Source: Fusobacterium perfoetens (GTDB taxonomy: Bacteria; Fusobacteriota; Fusobacteriia; Fusobacteriales; Fusobacteriaceae). From it: a stretch of DNA of 64,000 nucleotides. How positions within the stretch are numbered: position 1 is the first letter of the stretch; every line of letters begins with the position of its first letter. The position numbers and the translations under genes are program-made. The stretch spans positions 1 through 64,000 of the forward strand of contig NZ_JADYTX010000002.1 in assembly GCF_021531475.1 (NCBI RefSeq), read 5' to 3'. The notes below the pieces were generated by a model. That model saw only the letters and a program-made list of their open reading frames with translations, did no database searches and was not told the origin of the DNA. Shown here in pieces: positions 32,593 through 42,072 of this stretch.

Positions 32593-33720
32593 ATGAGATT
32601 ATTAGAAATAATAAACTTTTCAAAGGAGTATTTGGAAAAATACTCCTTTTCCAAATCTAGGGTAGAAAGTGAAAAGCTAATAGCTTATGTACTTCATATG
32701 GATAGGATAAATCTTTATTCAAACTTTGAGATGGAACTTACAGAGAGCGAAAAAAAAGAGATAAAAACTTTTCTTAAAGAGATGGCTAGAAAGAGAAAAG
32801 GTTTTGAGGAAATCTTAAAAGAAAAAGAAGATACAAAAGAGATAGAAAAACCTCAAGAGGATTTTAAAAGCGAAAATATAGAAATTCTTACAAAATCAAT
32901 TCAATATTTAAAAAAATATGGGGTAGATAACGCAAAGCTTGATGCAGAATATATTTTTGCCAATGTTCTTGGAATTAAAAGAAATGCTTTGATGTTAAAT
33001 TTTCATGATAAAATTTCTGAGGAACAAAAATCACAAATAAGAGAATATATAGTAAGAAGAGGGAAAAAAAGAGAACCACTTCAATATATTCTTAAAGAGT
33101 GGGAGTTCTACGGTTTACCATTTATAGTCGACGAGAGAGTTCTTATTCCTAGACCAGATACAGAGATTTTGGTAGAAGAGTGTAAATTTTTATTAGAGGG
33201 GCTAGGAAATGACGAGCCTAAGATTTTAGATATCGGTACAGGAAGTGGAGCTATATCTATTTCTCTTGCAAAACTTTTCCCAAAATCAAAAGTTTTTGGT
33301 GCTGATATAAGTAAGAAAGCTTTAGAAGTAGCCACTCAAAATAGAGAACTAAATGGCGCGAGCAACGTAACATTTGTGGTGTCAGATGTATTTGAAAATA
33401 TATTGGAAAAAGATTTTGATCTTATAGTTTCAAACCCACCATATATTCCACTTACTGAGTACGAGGAGCTTATGCCAGAGGTAAAAAATTATGAGCCTAT
33501 GGGAGCTTTGACAGATAAAGGTGATGGATATTATTTTTATAGAAAAATATCAGAAGAGGCTTATGATTTTCTAAAAAAAGGTGGATACCTTGCCTTTGAA
33601 GTTGGATATAATCAAGGTGAAGAAGTTAGTAACATAATGAAAAAAATCGGTTATGAAGTAATGGGAATTATAAAAGATTATGGAAATAATCAAAGGGTAG
33701 TTATCGGTAGAAAGGAGTAA
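32593..33720 (+). CDS. prmC: Release factor glutamine methyltransferase with duplicated N-terminal domain
   Basis: A 376-residue PrmC/HemK; the family is usually about 280. The SAM domain has DIGTGSGAIS and the catalytic SNPPY motif (Asn281). The extra length comes from two copies of the N-terminal helical substrate-binding domain: about 1-72 and about 97-170, each with an LxxxxxYLxK, KLxAxxxxAxVLxxxR, EExxxIxxx pattern. The start at 32593 follows TAGGT; the longer frame begins inside prfA. It methylates RF1 and RF2 on the GGQ Gln. Confidence 0.93.
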   Translation: MRLLEIINFSKEYLEKYSFSKSRVESEKLIAYVLHMDRINLYSNFEMELTESEKKEIKTFLKEMARKRKGFEEILKEKEDTKEIEKPQEDFKSENIEILTKSIQYLKKYGVDNAKLDAEYIFANVLGIKRNALMLNFHDKISEEQKSQIREYIVRRGKKREPLQYILKEWEFYGLPFIVDERVLIPRPDTEILVEECKFLLEGLGNDEPKILDIGTGSGAISISLAKLFPKSKVFGADISKKALEVATQNRELNGASNVTFVVSDVFENILEKDFDLIVSNPPYIPLTEYEELMPEVKNYEPMGALTDKGDGYYFYRKISEEAYDFLKKGGYLAFEVGYNQGEEVSNIMKKIGYEVMGIIKDYGNNQRVVIGRKE

Positions 33721-33721
33721 A

Positions 33722-34753
33722 ATGTCTACTTTATTAAAAGATTACGAATATGATTTACCAGAAAGATTGATTGGTCAACACCCAAGAGAGCCAAGAGATC
33801 ATTCAAGACTTATGGTAGTTGATAAAAAAAATCAAACTACAGAGGATAAACATTTTTATGATATAATAGATTATCTAAAAGAGGGAGATGTCTTAGTAAG
33901 AAACTCTACTAAAGTTATTCCTGCAAGACTTATCGGAAGAAAAGAAACAGGAGCAGTTTTAGAGATATTTTTATTAAAAAGACAAAGTATAGATACTTGG
34001 GAATGTCTAGTAGGACACGCTAAAAAATTAAAACTTGGACAAAAAGTTTATATTGGAGAAAATAACGAACTTGTAGGAGAACTTCTTGAGATAAAAGATG
34101 ACGGAAATAGAATTATAAAATTTTATTTTGAGGGAGTTTTTGAGGAAGTTTTAGATAAACTTGGAGAAATGCCACTTCCACCATATATAGTTGAGGAGTT
34201 AGAAGATCAAACTAGATACCAAACTGTTTATGCAAAAAGAGGAGAATCAGTTGCAGCTCCAACAGCTGGACTTCACTTTACAGAAGAACTTTTAGAAAGA
34301 ATAAAAGCAAAAGGTATAATAATAGTTGATATATATTTAGAGGTTGGACTTGGAACTTTTAGACCTGTGCAAGTGGAAGATGTATTACAACATAAAATGC
34401 ATACAGAAAAATTTGAGATACCAAAAGAGGCTTGTGAGATTATAAACAAAGCTAAGAAAGAGGGAAGAAGAATAGTTGCTGTTGGTACTACAACAGTTAG
34501 AGCTTTAGAATCAGCTGTTGACAAAAATGGAAATCTTATAGAAGAAGTAGCAGATACAAATATTTTTATCTATCCAGGATATAAATTTAAAATGATAGAT
34601 GCACTAATTACAAATTTCCATCTTCCAAAATCAACTTTACTTATGCTTGTATCAGCATTTAGTTCAAGAGAGTTTATGCTAAAAGTTTATAGAGAGGCTG
34701 TGGAAAAAGAATATCATTTCTTCAGTTTCGGAGATGCAATGTTTATTTATTAA
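33722..34753 (+). CDS. queA: S-adenosylmethionine:tRNA ribosyltransferase-isomerase
   Basis: A 343-residue QueA making epoxyqueuosine in tRNA anticodons (position 34 of Asp, Asn, His and Tyr tRNAs). It has DYELP-type N-terminus YEYDLPERLIGQHP, RLIGRK, AAPTAGLHFT and FHLPKSTLLMLVSAF. Length is usual. It follows prmC by one base. Confidence 0.96.
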   Translation: MSTLLKDYEYDLPERLIGQHPREPRDHSRLMVVDKKNQTTEDKHFYDIIDYLKEGDVLVRNSTKVIPARLIGRKETGAVLEIFLLKRQSIDTWECLVGHAKKLKLGQKVYIGENNELVGELLEIKDDGNRIIKFYFEGVFEEVLDKLGEMPLPPYIVEELEDQTRYQTVYAKRGESVAAPTAGLHFTEELLERIKAKGIIIVDIYLEVGLGTFRPVQVEDVLQHKMHTEKFEIPKEACEIINKAKKEGRRIVAVGTTTVRALESAVDKNGNLIEEVADTNIFIYPGYKFKMIDALITNFHLPKSTLLMLVSAFSSREFMLKVYREAVEKEYHFFSFGDAMFIY

Positions 34754-34771
34754 TAAATTGAGAGGTAAAAT

Positions 34772-35326
34772 ATGAAAATAATAGCAGGAACTGCTAAAGG
34801 GAGAAAATTAAAAAGTAGAAAGGGTATGGACACAAGACCAACTCTTGCTAATGTAAAAGAATCACTTTTTTCTATAATTCAAAATTATATAGAAGGGTGT
34901 CGTTTCTTAGATCTTTTTAGTGGAACAGGAAATATCGCTTTAGAGGCTCTAAGTAGAGGGGCAGAAAAAGCTGTAATGATAGAAAAAGACCCTGAGGCTC
35001 TTAAGGTAATAATCGAAAATATAAATGATTTAGGTTTTGAAAATAAGTGTAGAGCTTATAAAAATGATGTTATAAGAGCTGTTGAAATACTTGGGAAGAA
35101 AAAAGAAAAATTTGATATAATATTTATGGATCCACCATATAAAGAGGAACTTTGTAGAAAAGTTTTAAAAGCCATAAGAAAAGCAGATATTTTAGAAAAA
35201 AATGGTTTAATAATCTGTGAACACCATATATTTGAAGACTTAATAGCTGATGAAGAGGGATTTAAGTTTACAGATAGAAGATTATACAGTAAAAAGGCAA
35301 TATCATTCTATGTTAATGAAGAGTAG
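34772..35326 (+). CDS. rsmD: 16S rRNA (guanine966-N2)-methyltransferase
   Basis: A 184-residue RsmD with IIAGTAKGRKLKS at the start, SAM motif FLDLFSGTGNIALEAL and the catalytic IFMDPPY motif near 117. It methylates G966 of 16S rRNA. RBS GAGAGG. Fourth gene of the prfA operon. Confidence 0.95.
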   Translation: MKIIAGTAKGRKLKSRKGMDTRPTLANVKESLFSIIQNYIEGCRFLDLFSGTGNIALEALSRGAEKAVMIEKDPEALKVIIENINDLGFENKCRAYKNDVIRAVEILGKKKEKFDIIFMDPPYKEELCRKVLKAIRKADILEKNGLIICEHHIFEDLIADEEGFKFTDRRLYSKKAISFYVNEE

Positions 35327-35354
35327 TTTTTTTAGTGAAGGGAGGAAGAAAAAT

Positions 35355-35807
35355 ATGAAAAAATGGGTAATAGCATTGATAATTTTAATTATCGGTATTT
35401 CTTCTTTTGCCAAAGAAAAAGTCACTGTAGTAGATGAAAACTATCTTATGGAAAACTATGAAAAGACAAAAGAGTATAATGAAAAATTACGTCTTATGAA
35501 AGAGGCGATTGAAAAACAATATTCGGTAACCTTTGATGAAAATATGGATAAATTGGAAAAAACAAAGGAGTACCAAAACTTCAAAAAAACTAGAGAAGAG
35601 CTAAGCCAAGAGATTAATCTAGAGATTGAATGGGCTATGTATGTTGTTTGTGAAACTGAAAATTTATATAATAAAGGGATATTCCTTTATGGAAGAACAA
35701 ATGATATTACAAAAAAGGTGTTAGATTTTTTAAATGAAGAATATAAAAGAGAAAATCCTTTTAAGAAAAAAATGAAAAAAACAGATATAATGGGCGTTAT
35801 AGCCTAA
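35355..35807 (+). CDS. Hypothetical exported protein
   Basis: A 150-residue protein with a signal peptide (KKWVIALIILIIGISSFA, cleavage near 19). The mature part is charged and helical, with two lysine/glutamate-rich stretches. No family recognised. RBS GGAGG at 35341-35345 fixes the start; the frame extends upstream into rsmD without a plausible start. Last gene of the prfA operon. Confidence 0.75.
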   Translation: MKKWVIALIILIIGISSFAKEKVTVVDENYLMENYEKTKEYNEKLRLMKEAIEKQYSVTFDENMDKLEKTKEYQNFKKTREELSQEINLEIEWAMYVVCETENLYNKGIFLYGRTNDITKKVLDFLNEEYKRENPFKKKMKKTDIMGVIA

Positions 35808-35813
35808 AAAATA

Positions 35814-35858
35814 AGGAGTTGTTGCAAATTTAATAAAAAATGCAACAGCCTCTTTTTA
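35814..35858 (+). terminator. Terminator of the prfA operon
   Basis: GAG, TTGTTGCA pairs with TGCAACA, CTC (35814-35852), followed by TTTTT. The same GTTGCA arms are seen at 6538 and 57622. Confidence 0.8.
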
Positions 35859-35908
35859 TTTTTCGGGGATTTGTGATATAATCTATATGTAAGTTTTAAG
35901 GAGGAAAT

Positions 35909-37297
35909 ATGGATAGATTAAAAAAACAAATAGATTTTTTGATAGAAATTGATAAACTTAAGGGGATACTTCGTCAAAGTCTTGTATTAGACGGAACAAG
36001 ACGTGAGAATGACACAGAACACTCTTGGCATATGGCAACGTCAGCTTTTATCCTAAGAGAGTATTACAAAAAAGATGTGGATATGGAAAGAGTAATAAAA
36101 ATGGTACTTATCCACGACGTTGTAGAGATTTTAGCAGGAGATACTCCAGCTTATAGCGACTACTCAGCAGAAGAAAAATATCAAAAAGAAGTGGCTAGTG
36201 CAAAAGAAACTTTTGGAATTTTACCAGATGACCAAAGAGAAGAATATATTGCTCTTTGGAATGAGTTTGAGGATATGGAAACAGATGAGTCAAAATTTGC
36301 TAATGCTTGTGATAGATTTCAAGGATTTATCCAAAACGTTACAAGTGATGCTCACACTTGGAGAAAATTCAGTCCTAAAAAAAGAAGAATTCTAAAAAGA
36401 ATGAGACCTATAATAGAATATATGCCAGAAGTTTATAATGGATATATCAAAGACTACTTACAAAAATATATTGACTTAGGTGTTGTAGAAGATGATTTTC
36501 CTATAAAAGCTGTGGTTACAGATATGGACGGAACTTTTTTAGCAACAGATAAAAGCATAAGTGATGAAAATAGAGAGGTAGTTGCAAAAGTAATAGACAA
36601 AGGTTTAGAATTTGTAGTGGCATCAGGTAGAGATTCTGTAAGCATAAAAGAACTTGTAAAAGATATTTCTGGAATAAAATATATAATCAGTCTAAATGGT
36701 GCAAGAGTTTATAAAAATGATGAGATTATATATGAGGCATCTATTGATGAAGACGTATCTTATGATATCCTTTCAAAAGCCAGTGAGATAAATCTTGAGT
36801 ATAGTGCCACTGGAGAAAAAAATATCTATTATTCACAACTTGATTTAGAATATAAAAATATTATAAATAATCCAAACTCAGGATTAAATTTTATATGTGA
36901 CAAAGAAAAGAAAAATATATTAAAAGATAAATATCAAAAACTTGTATTCTACAATGATAAAGAAAAATTTAAAGTTTTAAGAGATTATGTAAACGAAAAA
37001 TATTCAGACAAGGTAAATATATTTGATTCTGGAGATAGAATAATGGATATTGTATCAAAAGAAACAAACAAAGGAAAAGGACTTAGAATAGTGGCTGAGG
37101 ATATGGGAATAGCCTTAGATGAAATCATAGCTTTTGGAGATAATGAAAATGACCTTTCAATGTTAGAAGAGGTTATCTATTCTGTAGCTATGGGAAATAG
37201 TTTGGATATAGTCAAAGAAAAAGTTAGATATGTTGGAAAAACTAATAATGAGAGCGGAGTGGCTAAATTTTTAAATTTATTTTTAAAACTTGATTAG
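35909..37297 (+). CDS. Fused HD-domain hydrolase and Cof-type HAD phosphatase
   Basis: A 462-residue two-domain protein. Residues 1-195 form an HD phosphohydrolase of the YfbR/HDDC2 type (TEHSWH near 37, LIHDVVEI near 68, CDRFQGF). From about 199 a Cof/YbiV-like HAD phosphatase follows (DMDGTFL with nucleophile Asp205, ASGR, LNGARV, then GKGLRIVAEDMG and FGDNENDLSML). Both active sites appear complete. Probable substrates are deoxynucleotides for the HD part and sugar phosphates, FMN or other phosphomonoesters for the HAD part. RBS AAGGAGG. Confidence 0.9.
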   Translation: MDRLKKQIDFLIEIDKLKGILRQSLVLDGTRRENDTEHSWHMATSAFILREYYKKDVDMERVIKMVLIHDVVEILAGDTPAYSDYSAEEKYQKEVASAKETFGILPDDQREEYIALWNEFEDMETDESKFANACDRFQGFIQNVTSDAHTWRKFSPKKRRILKRMRPIIEYMPEVYNGYIKDYLQKYIDLGVVEDDFPIKAVVTDMDGTFLATDKSISDENREVVAKVIDKGLEFVVASGRDSVSIKELVKDISGIKYIISLNGARVYKNDEIIYEASIDEDVSYDILSKASEINLEYSATGEKNIYYSQLDLEYKNIINNPNSGLNFICDKEKKNILKDKYQKLVFYNDKEKFKVLRDYVNEKYSDKVNIFDSGDRIMDIVSKETNKGKGLRIVAEDMGIALDEIIAFGDNENDLSMLEEVIYSVAMGNSLDIVKEKVRYVGKTNNESGVAKFLNLFLKLD

Positions 37298-37309
37298 TAA
37301 AGGAGTATT

Positions 37310-38062
37310 ATGAAATTTATTTCGTGGAACGTTAATGGTATAAGAGCTTGTATGACAAAAGGGTTTATGGATTTTTTCAAGGAAGTAGACGCAGATATAT
37401 TTTGTCTTCAAGAAACAAAACTTCAAGCTGGTCAAATAGAGATGGACTTAGAAGGTTATCATCAATATTGGAACTATGCTGAGAAAAAAGGTTATTCAGG
37501 AACAGCGATTTTTACAAAAAAAGAGCCAATCAGTGTGGCTTATGGTCTTGGAATAGAGGAACACGACAAAGAGGGAAGAGTAATAACTTTAGAGTTTGAT
37601 GATTTTTATTTTATAACAGTTTATACTCCAAACTCTCAAACAGAGTTAGCTAGACTTTCATACAGAATGACTTGGGAAGATGATTTTAAAAAATATCTAA
37701 AAAAATTAGAAGAGAAAAAACCAGTTATATTCTGTGGAGATTTAAACGTGGCTCACAAAGAGATAGACTTAAAAAATCCTAAGACAAATAGAAAAAATGC
37801 AGGATTTACAGATGAAGAGAGAGCTAAATTTACTGAGCTTGTAAATGATGGATTTATAGATACTTTCCGTTATTTCTATCCAGAGATGGAGGGGATCTAT
37901 TCGTGGTGGTCTTATAGATTCAAAGCTAGAGAGAAAAATGCAGGGTGGAGAATAGACTATTTTATGGTATCTAGTTCTTTAAAAGATAGACTAGAAAGTG
38001 CTAAAATCCATACTGAAATCTATGGTTCAGATCATTGTCCAGTGGAGCTTGTTTTAAAATAA
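37310..38062 (+). CDS. xth: Exodeoxyribonuclease III (AP endonuclease)
   Basis: A 250-residue DNA-repair enzyme of the ExoIII/ExoA type. It has WNVNGIRA at 5-12, [27 protein letters not shown] and GSDHCPV, i.e. the full metal and catalytic set. It cuts abasic sites and removes 3' blocks. RBS AAAGGAG, 12 bases after the HD/HAD gene, so co-transcribed. Confidence 0.96.
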   Translation: MKFISWNVNGIRACMTKGFMDFFKEVDADIFCLQETKLQAGQIEMDLEGYHQYWNYAEKKGYSGTAIFTKKEPISVAYGLGIEEHDKEGRVITLEFDDFYFITVYTPNSQTELARLSYRMTWEDDFKKYLKKLEEKKPVIFCGDLNVAHKEIDLKNPKTNRKNAGFTDEERAKFTELVNDGFIDTFRYFYPEMEGIYSWWSYRFKAREKNAGWRIDYFMVSSSLKDRLESAKIHTEIYGSDHCPVELVLK

Positions 38063-38094
38063 TTAAAAAATATTAAAAAAATTATTAAAAAACT

Positions 38095-38123
38095 TTGCAT
38101 TTTTTCTAAAATTGTGATATAGT
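38095..38123 (+). promoter_or_regulatory. Promoter of the ileS leader transcript
   Basis: TTGCAT at 38095-38100, 17-bp spacer, TG extension and TATAGT at 38118-38123. The start would be near 38130, 24 bases before the leader peptide. Confidence 0.75.
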
Positions 38124-38153
38124 GTACCTAACAAAAAACAAAGAGAGGGAAAA

Positions 38154-38234
38154 ATGATGACAATTATCAGCATTATAATAATATCAATAATATGCCTAAA
38201 AAAGAATATTATAGATAGTATTGTGGTGTTGTAA
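38154..38234 (+). CDS. Isoleucine-rich leader peptide of ileS
   Basis: A 26-codon frame (second ATG at 38157) with GAGGGA just upstream. It encodes 11 isoleucines, clustered as TIISIIIISII near the start and again near the end. It lies between a good promoter and a strong terminator directly before isoleucyl-tRNA synthetase. This is the classical arrangement for attenuation: stalling at Ile codons when charged tRNA-Ile is scarce would favour readthrough. No T-box sequence is present. Not a stable functional protein; the role is inferred from position and composition. Confidence 0.8.
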   Translation: MMTIISIIIISIICLKKNIIDSIVVL

Positions 38235-38240
38235 AAATTG

Positions 38241-38296
38241 TTATTAATATAAAAATTTAATTAATAAAGGCAACCTGCAAGGGTTGCCTTTTTTTA
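38241..38296 (+). terminator. Attenuator hairpins of the ileS leader
   Basis: Terminator AAAGGCAACC (38266-38275) with GGTTGCCTTT (38282-38291) and seven T. Just before it, TTATTAAT (38241-38248) can pair with ATTAATAA (38260-38267), overlapping the terminator's first bases. GTTG near the leader stop (38228-38231) could alternatively pair with CAAC of the terminator arm. Confidence 0.8.
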
Positions 38297-38331
38297 TTCA
38301 AAGATTGATAAAGTTTAGCAGGAGGGGATTT

Positions 38332-41300
38332 ATGTACAAAAAAGTATCTACTAATTTGAATTTCGTAGAAAGAGAAAAAGAAATTGAAAAGTTTTGGGAA
38401 GAAAACAAGATTTTTGAAAAAAGCTTGGAGTTAAGAAAAGGAGATAAGACATACACTTTCTATGACGGACCACCAACAGCAAATGGAAAACCTCATATCG
38501 GTCACGTTTTAACAAGGGTTATAAAAGATATGATCCCTAGATATAGAACAATGAAAGGATATGACGTTCCTAGAAAAGCTGGTTGGGATACTCACGGTTT
38601 ACCAGTAGAACTAGAAGTTGAAAAACTTTTAGGAATCAACGGAAAAGAACAAATCGAAACTTATGGTTTAGAGCCATTTATAAAAGAGTGTAAACAAAGC
38701 GTTTGGAAATATAAAGGAATGTGGGAAGATTTTTCTAAGACAGTTGGATTCTGGGCTGATATGGAAAATCCTTATGTAACTTATGATAATAACTTTATAG
38801 AGTCTGAATGGTGGGCTTTAAAACAAATCTGGGATAAAGGACTTTTATACAAAGGATTTAAAATCGTTCCTTATTGTCCAAGATGTGGAACTCCATTATC
38901 AAGTCACGAAGTAGCTCAAGGATATAAAGATGTTAAAGAAAGATCAGCAATAGTTAGATTTAAAGTAAAAAATGAAGACGCATATATTCTAGCTTGGACA
39001 ACTACTCCTTGGACATTACCTTCAAACGTAGCTCTTTGTGTTAACCCTAACGAAGCTTATGTAAAAGTTAAACACGGAGAATACACTTATTATATGGCTG
39101 AAGCTTTAGTTGAAGCTGTATTAAAAGAAAATTTTGAAATTTTAGAAAGATATACTGGAAAAGATTTAGAATACAAAGAATATGAACCATTATTTGATTT
39201 TGTAAATCCAAATAAAAAATGTTGGTTTGTAACTTGTGACACTTATGTAACATTAACTGATGGTACAGGAGTAGTTCATATTGCTCCAGCTTTCGGGGAA
39301 GATGACGCCAACGTTGGAAGAAACTACGATTTACCATTTGTACAACTTGTAGACGCTAAAGGGGAAATGACAAAAGAAACTCCTTGGGCTGGAACTTTCT
39401 GTAAAAAAGCTGATAATCCAATCTTAGTTGACTTAGAAGAAAGAGGACTATTATTTGACGCTCCAAAATATGAGCATAGTTATCCACACTGCTGGAGATG
39501 TGATACACCACTTATCTATTATGCAAGAGAATCTTGGTTTATCAAAATGACAGCTGTTAAAGAAGACTTAATCAAAAATAATAATAAAATTAACTGGATT
39601 CCAAAAAGTATCGGTAAAGGACGTTTTGGAGATTGGCTAGAAAATGTACAAGATTGGGGAATCAGCCGTGACAGATATTGGGGAACTCCACTTAACGTTT
39701 GGGAATGTGAATGTGGTCACAGACACGCAATCGGAAGTATCCAAGAATTAAAAGAGATGTCACCAAACTGCCCTGAAAATATCGAACTTCATCGTCCATA
39801 TATAGACGAAGTAACTATTACTTGTCCTCACTGTGGAAAACAAATGAGAAGAGTAAAAGAAGTTATCGACTGTTGGTTTGACTCTGGTTCAATGCCATTT
39901 GCTCAACATCACTATCCATTTGAAAATCAAGATTTGTTTAAACAACAATTCCCAGCTGATTTCATTTCAGAAGCTGTAGACCAAACAAGAGGTTGGTTCT
40001 ATTCATTATTAGCTGTTTCAACATTGATTTTCAATGAAGCACCATATAAAAACGTAATAGTTCTTGGACACGTTCAAGATGAAAATGGACAAAAAATGTC
40101 TAAATCTAAAGGAAATGCTGTTGACCCATTTGAAGCACTAGCTACTTATGGAGCAGACGCAATTCGTTGGTATTTCTATATTAACTCAGCTCCTTGGTTA
40201 CCAAATAGATTCCACGGAAAAGCAGTTCTTGAAGGACAACGTAAATTTATGTCAACTTTATGGAACACTTATGCTTTCTATGTATTATACGCTGAGATAG
40301 ATAAATTTGATCCTACAAAATATACTTTAGATAAATCAAAACTTACAGTAATGGATAAATGGTTATTATCTAAATTAAACACTGTCGTAAAAGAAGTAGA
40401 TGAAAACTTAGCTGATTACAAACTTCTTGAAGCTGCAAGATGTATGCAAGATTTCGTTGATGAGTTAAGTAACTGGTACGTAAGAAGAAGTAGAGAACGT
40501 TTCTGGGTACAAGAAATGACAGAAGATAAAATCACAGCTTACATGACTTTATACACAACTTTACTAACTATGGCAAAACTTGCTGCTCCAATGATTCCAT
40601 TTATGACAGAAGAAATTTACCAAAATATAGTTAGACAAGTAAATCCAGATGCTCCAGAAAGTATCCATTTATGTGACTATCCAGTAGTTGATGAAACTGT
40701 AATTGATAAAGAATTAGAAGATAATATGGAAGAAGTTCTACAAATCGTAACTTTAGGAAGAGCTTGTAGAAATGCTGCTAATATTAAAAATAGACAGCCA
40801 CTTGCTAACATCTATGTTCAAGCTGAAAATAAATTAAATGAACTTTATCAAAATATAGTTAAAGAAGAATTAAATATCAAAAATATTGAATTCACTGAAG
40901 ATTCAGCTCAATTTACTTCTTACAAATTTAAACCACAATTAAAAACTTTAGGTCAAAGATTTGGTAAAAAAGTAAATGAAATTAGAACTCTACTTGCTGA
41001 CATTGATGGAAAACAAGCTAAAAAAGATTTAGATACACTTGGATTTGTAACTTTAGTATTATCTGACGGAGAAGAAGCTAAACTTGCTGAAGCTGATCTA
41101 TTAATCGAAACAGTTCAAAGCGAAGGATATGTACCTTTAACTGATAGAGGAATAACTGTAGTTCTTGATACAAACTTGACTCCTGAATTACTAGAAGAAG
41201 GATTTGTAAGAGAAGTTGTAAGTAAAATCCAAGCAATGCGTAAAGAGGCAGATTTCAATATCACAGACCATATTCAACTATTTGTAGCTGAAAATGATAA

Positions 41301-41442
41301 GATAAAAGAAATCGTTTCAAGAAACGCAGAAGCAATTAAATATGATACTTTAACAGACGAAGTTGTATTTGATACTGTTGATGGATTCGTTCAAGATGTA
41401 AATATCAACGGAGAAAAAGTTAAATTTGGAATTAAAGTAAAA
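38332..41442 (+). CDS. ileS: Isoleucyl-tRNA synthetase, eukaryote-like (type 2) form
   Basis: A 1036-residue class I synthetase. The HIGH motif is in TANGKPHIGHVLTR (55-58) and KMSKS is at 588-592. The editing domain (WTTTPWTLPSN) and anticodon domain (LSNWYVRRSRERFW) are present. The sequence around HIGH (DGPPTANGKPHIGHV, then RKAGWDTHGLPVE) is of the IleS2 type, which in known cases tolerates mupirocin. The start at 38332 follows AGGAGG; the longer frame runs back into the terminator. Regulated by the upstream Ile leader. Confidence 0.97.
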
Positions 41443-41460
41443 TAATAAAATGATTTTTTG

Positions 41461-41493
41461 ATAGGTTGCTATAAAAGGCAACCTATTTTTTAA
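41461..41493 (+). terminator. Terminator after ileS
   Basis: ATAGGTTGC (41461-41469) pairs with GCAACCTAT (41478-41486), followed by TTTTTT. Confidence 0.85.
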
Positions 41494-41519
41494 TTTTTTA
41501 TAATAAAACAAAAAAAGAA

Positions 41520-41547
41520 AAAAGGCTCAGTATTTAAACTGAACCTT
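41520..41547 (-). terminator. Terminator of the ferredoxin gene
   Basis: Minus-strand AGGTTCAG, loop, CTGAGCCT with a T-run (41547-41520). Confidence 0.75.
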
Positions 41548-41572
41548 TTGGTGATTAAGCTATATCCGAGAA

Positions 41573-41752
41573 TTATTCTCCTGCTGATATTGCTCCAACT
41601 GGACATCCACCAGCACAAGCTCCACAGTCAACGCAAGCGTCTCCTATAGTGAATTTTCCGTTATCGTTAGCTGATATTGCTCCAACTGGGCAAGTTCCTT
41701 CACAAGCTCCGCATCCAACACAAGTATCTTGATCTATTACGTGCATTTTCAT
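41573..41752 (-). CDS. 2x[4Fe-4S] ferredoxin
   Basis: A 59-residue clostridial-type ferredoxin. Two clusters are laid out as CVGCGACEGTC, CPVGAI and CVDCGACAGGC, CPVGAI, eight cluster-ligating Cys in total (11, 14, 17, 21 and 40, 43, 46, 50). The two halves are near repeats of one another. It carries electrons for anaerobic redox enzymes. RBS GGAGGA before the ATG. Monocistronic with its own terminator. Confidence 0.95.
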   Translation of the reverse strand: MKMHVIDQDTCVGCGACEGTCPVGAISANDNGKFTIGDACVDCGACAGGCPVGAISAGE

Positions 41753-41755
41753 TCC

Positions 41756-42072
41756 TCCTATTTTTTCTTTTAAAAAATTTTATTTTTTTACTAGTGATAT
41801 GTTTAGTATACATTAACTTTTATTTTTTGTCAAGAGTTTTTTTGAAAAAATGTGTTAATATGAAACAAGAAAGTTTTGAGGGGCAAAATATTTTTAAGAG
41901 TTTATTTTCAGAGGTTAAAAATTAATATTAAAAAAATTATCTACAGAAAAAATATTTTATTTTATAGAAAAATACGAAAATAATACAGTAAAGAGCTATC
42001 TAATAAATAATTGATATATTTTTACCTTTGTTATATAATAGAATTATTAAAATTAAAAAAGTAAGGTGAATT
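41756..42072. other. Intergenic region with dnaQ-like promoter and a possible broken small gene
   Basis: TTGATA (42011-42016), 17-bp spacer and TATAAT (42034-42039) form a good promoter for the gene at 42073. Upstream, ATG at 41860 opens a 21-codon frame ending at 41925. Another frame then continues coding-like (KLSTEKIFYFIEKYENN) to TGA at 42014. Together they could be one small gene split by a frameshift, but there is no RBS and no recognised family, so this is weak. Confidence 0.4.

Noticed and set aside
38130-38331. T-box riboswitch upstream of ileS
   Set aside because: The conserved T-box sequence and specifier-loop architecture are absent; a short Ile-rich frame plus terminator explains the region better.
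41677-41925. 82-codon plus-strand frame overlapping the ferredoxin gene
   Set aside because: It begins antisense to the ferredoxin cysteines; only its last 21 codons could have a separate start, and these lack an RBS.
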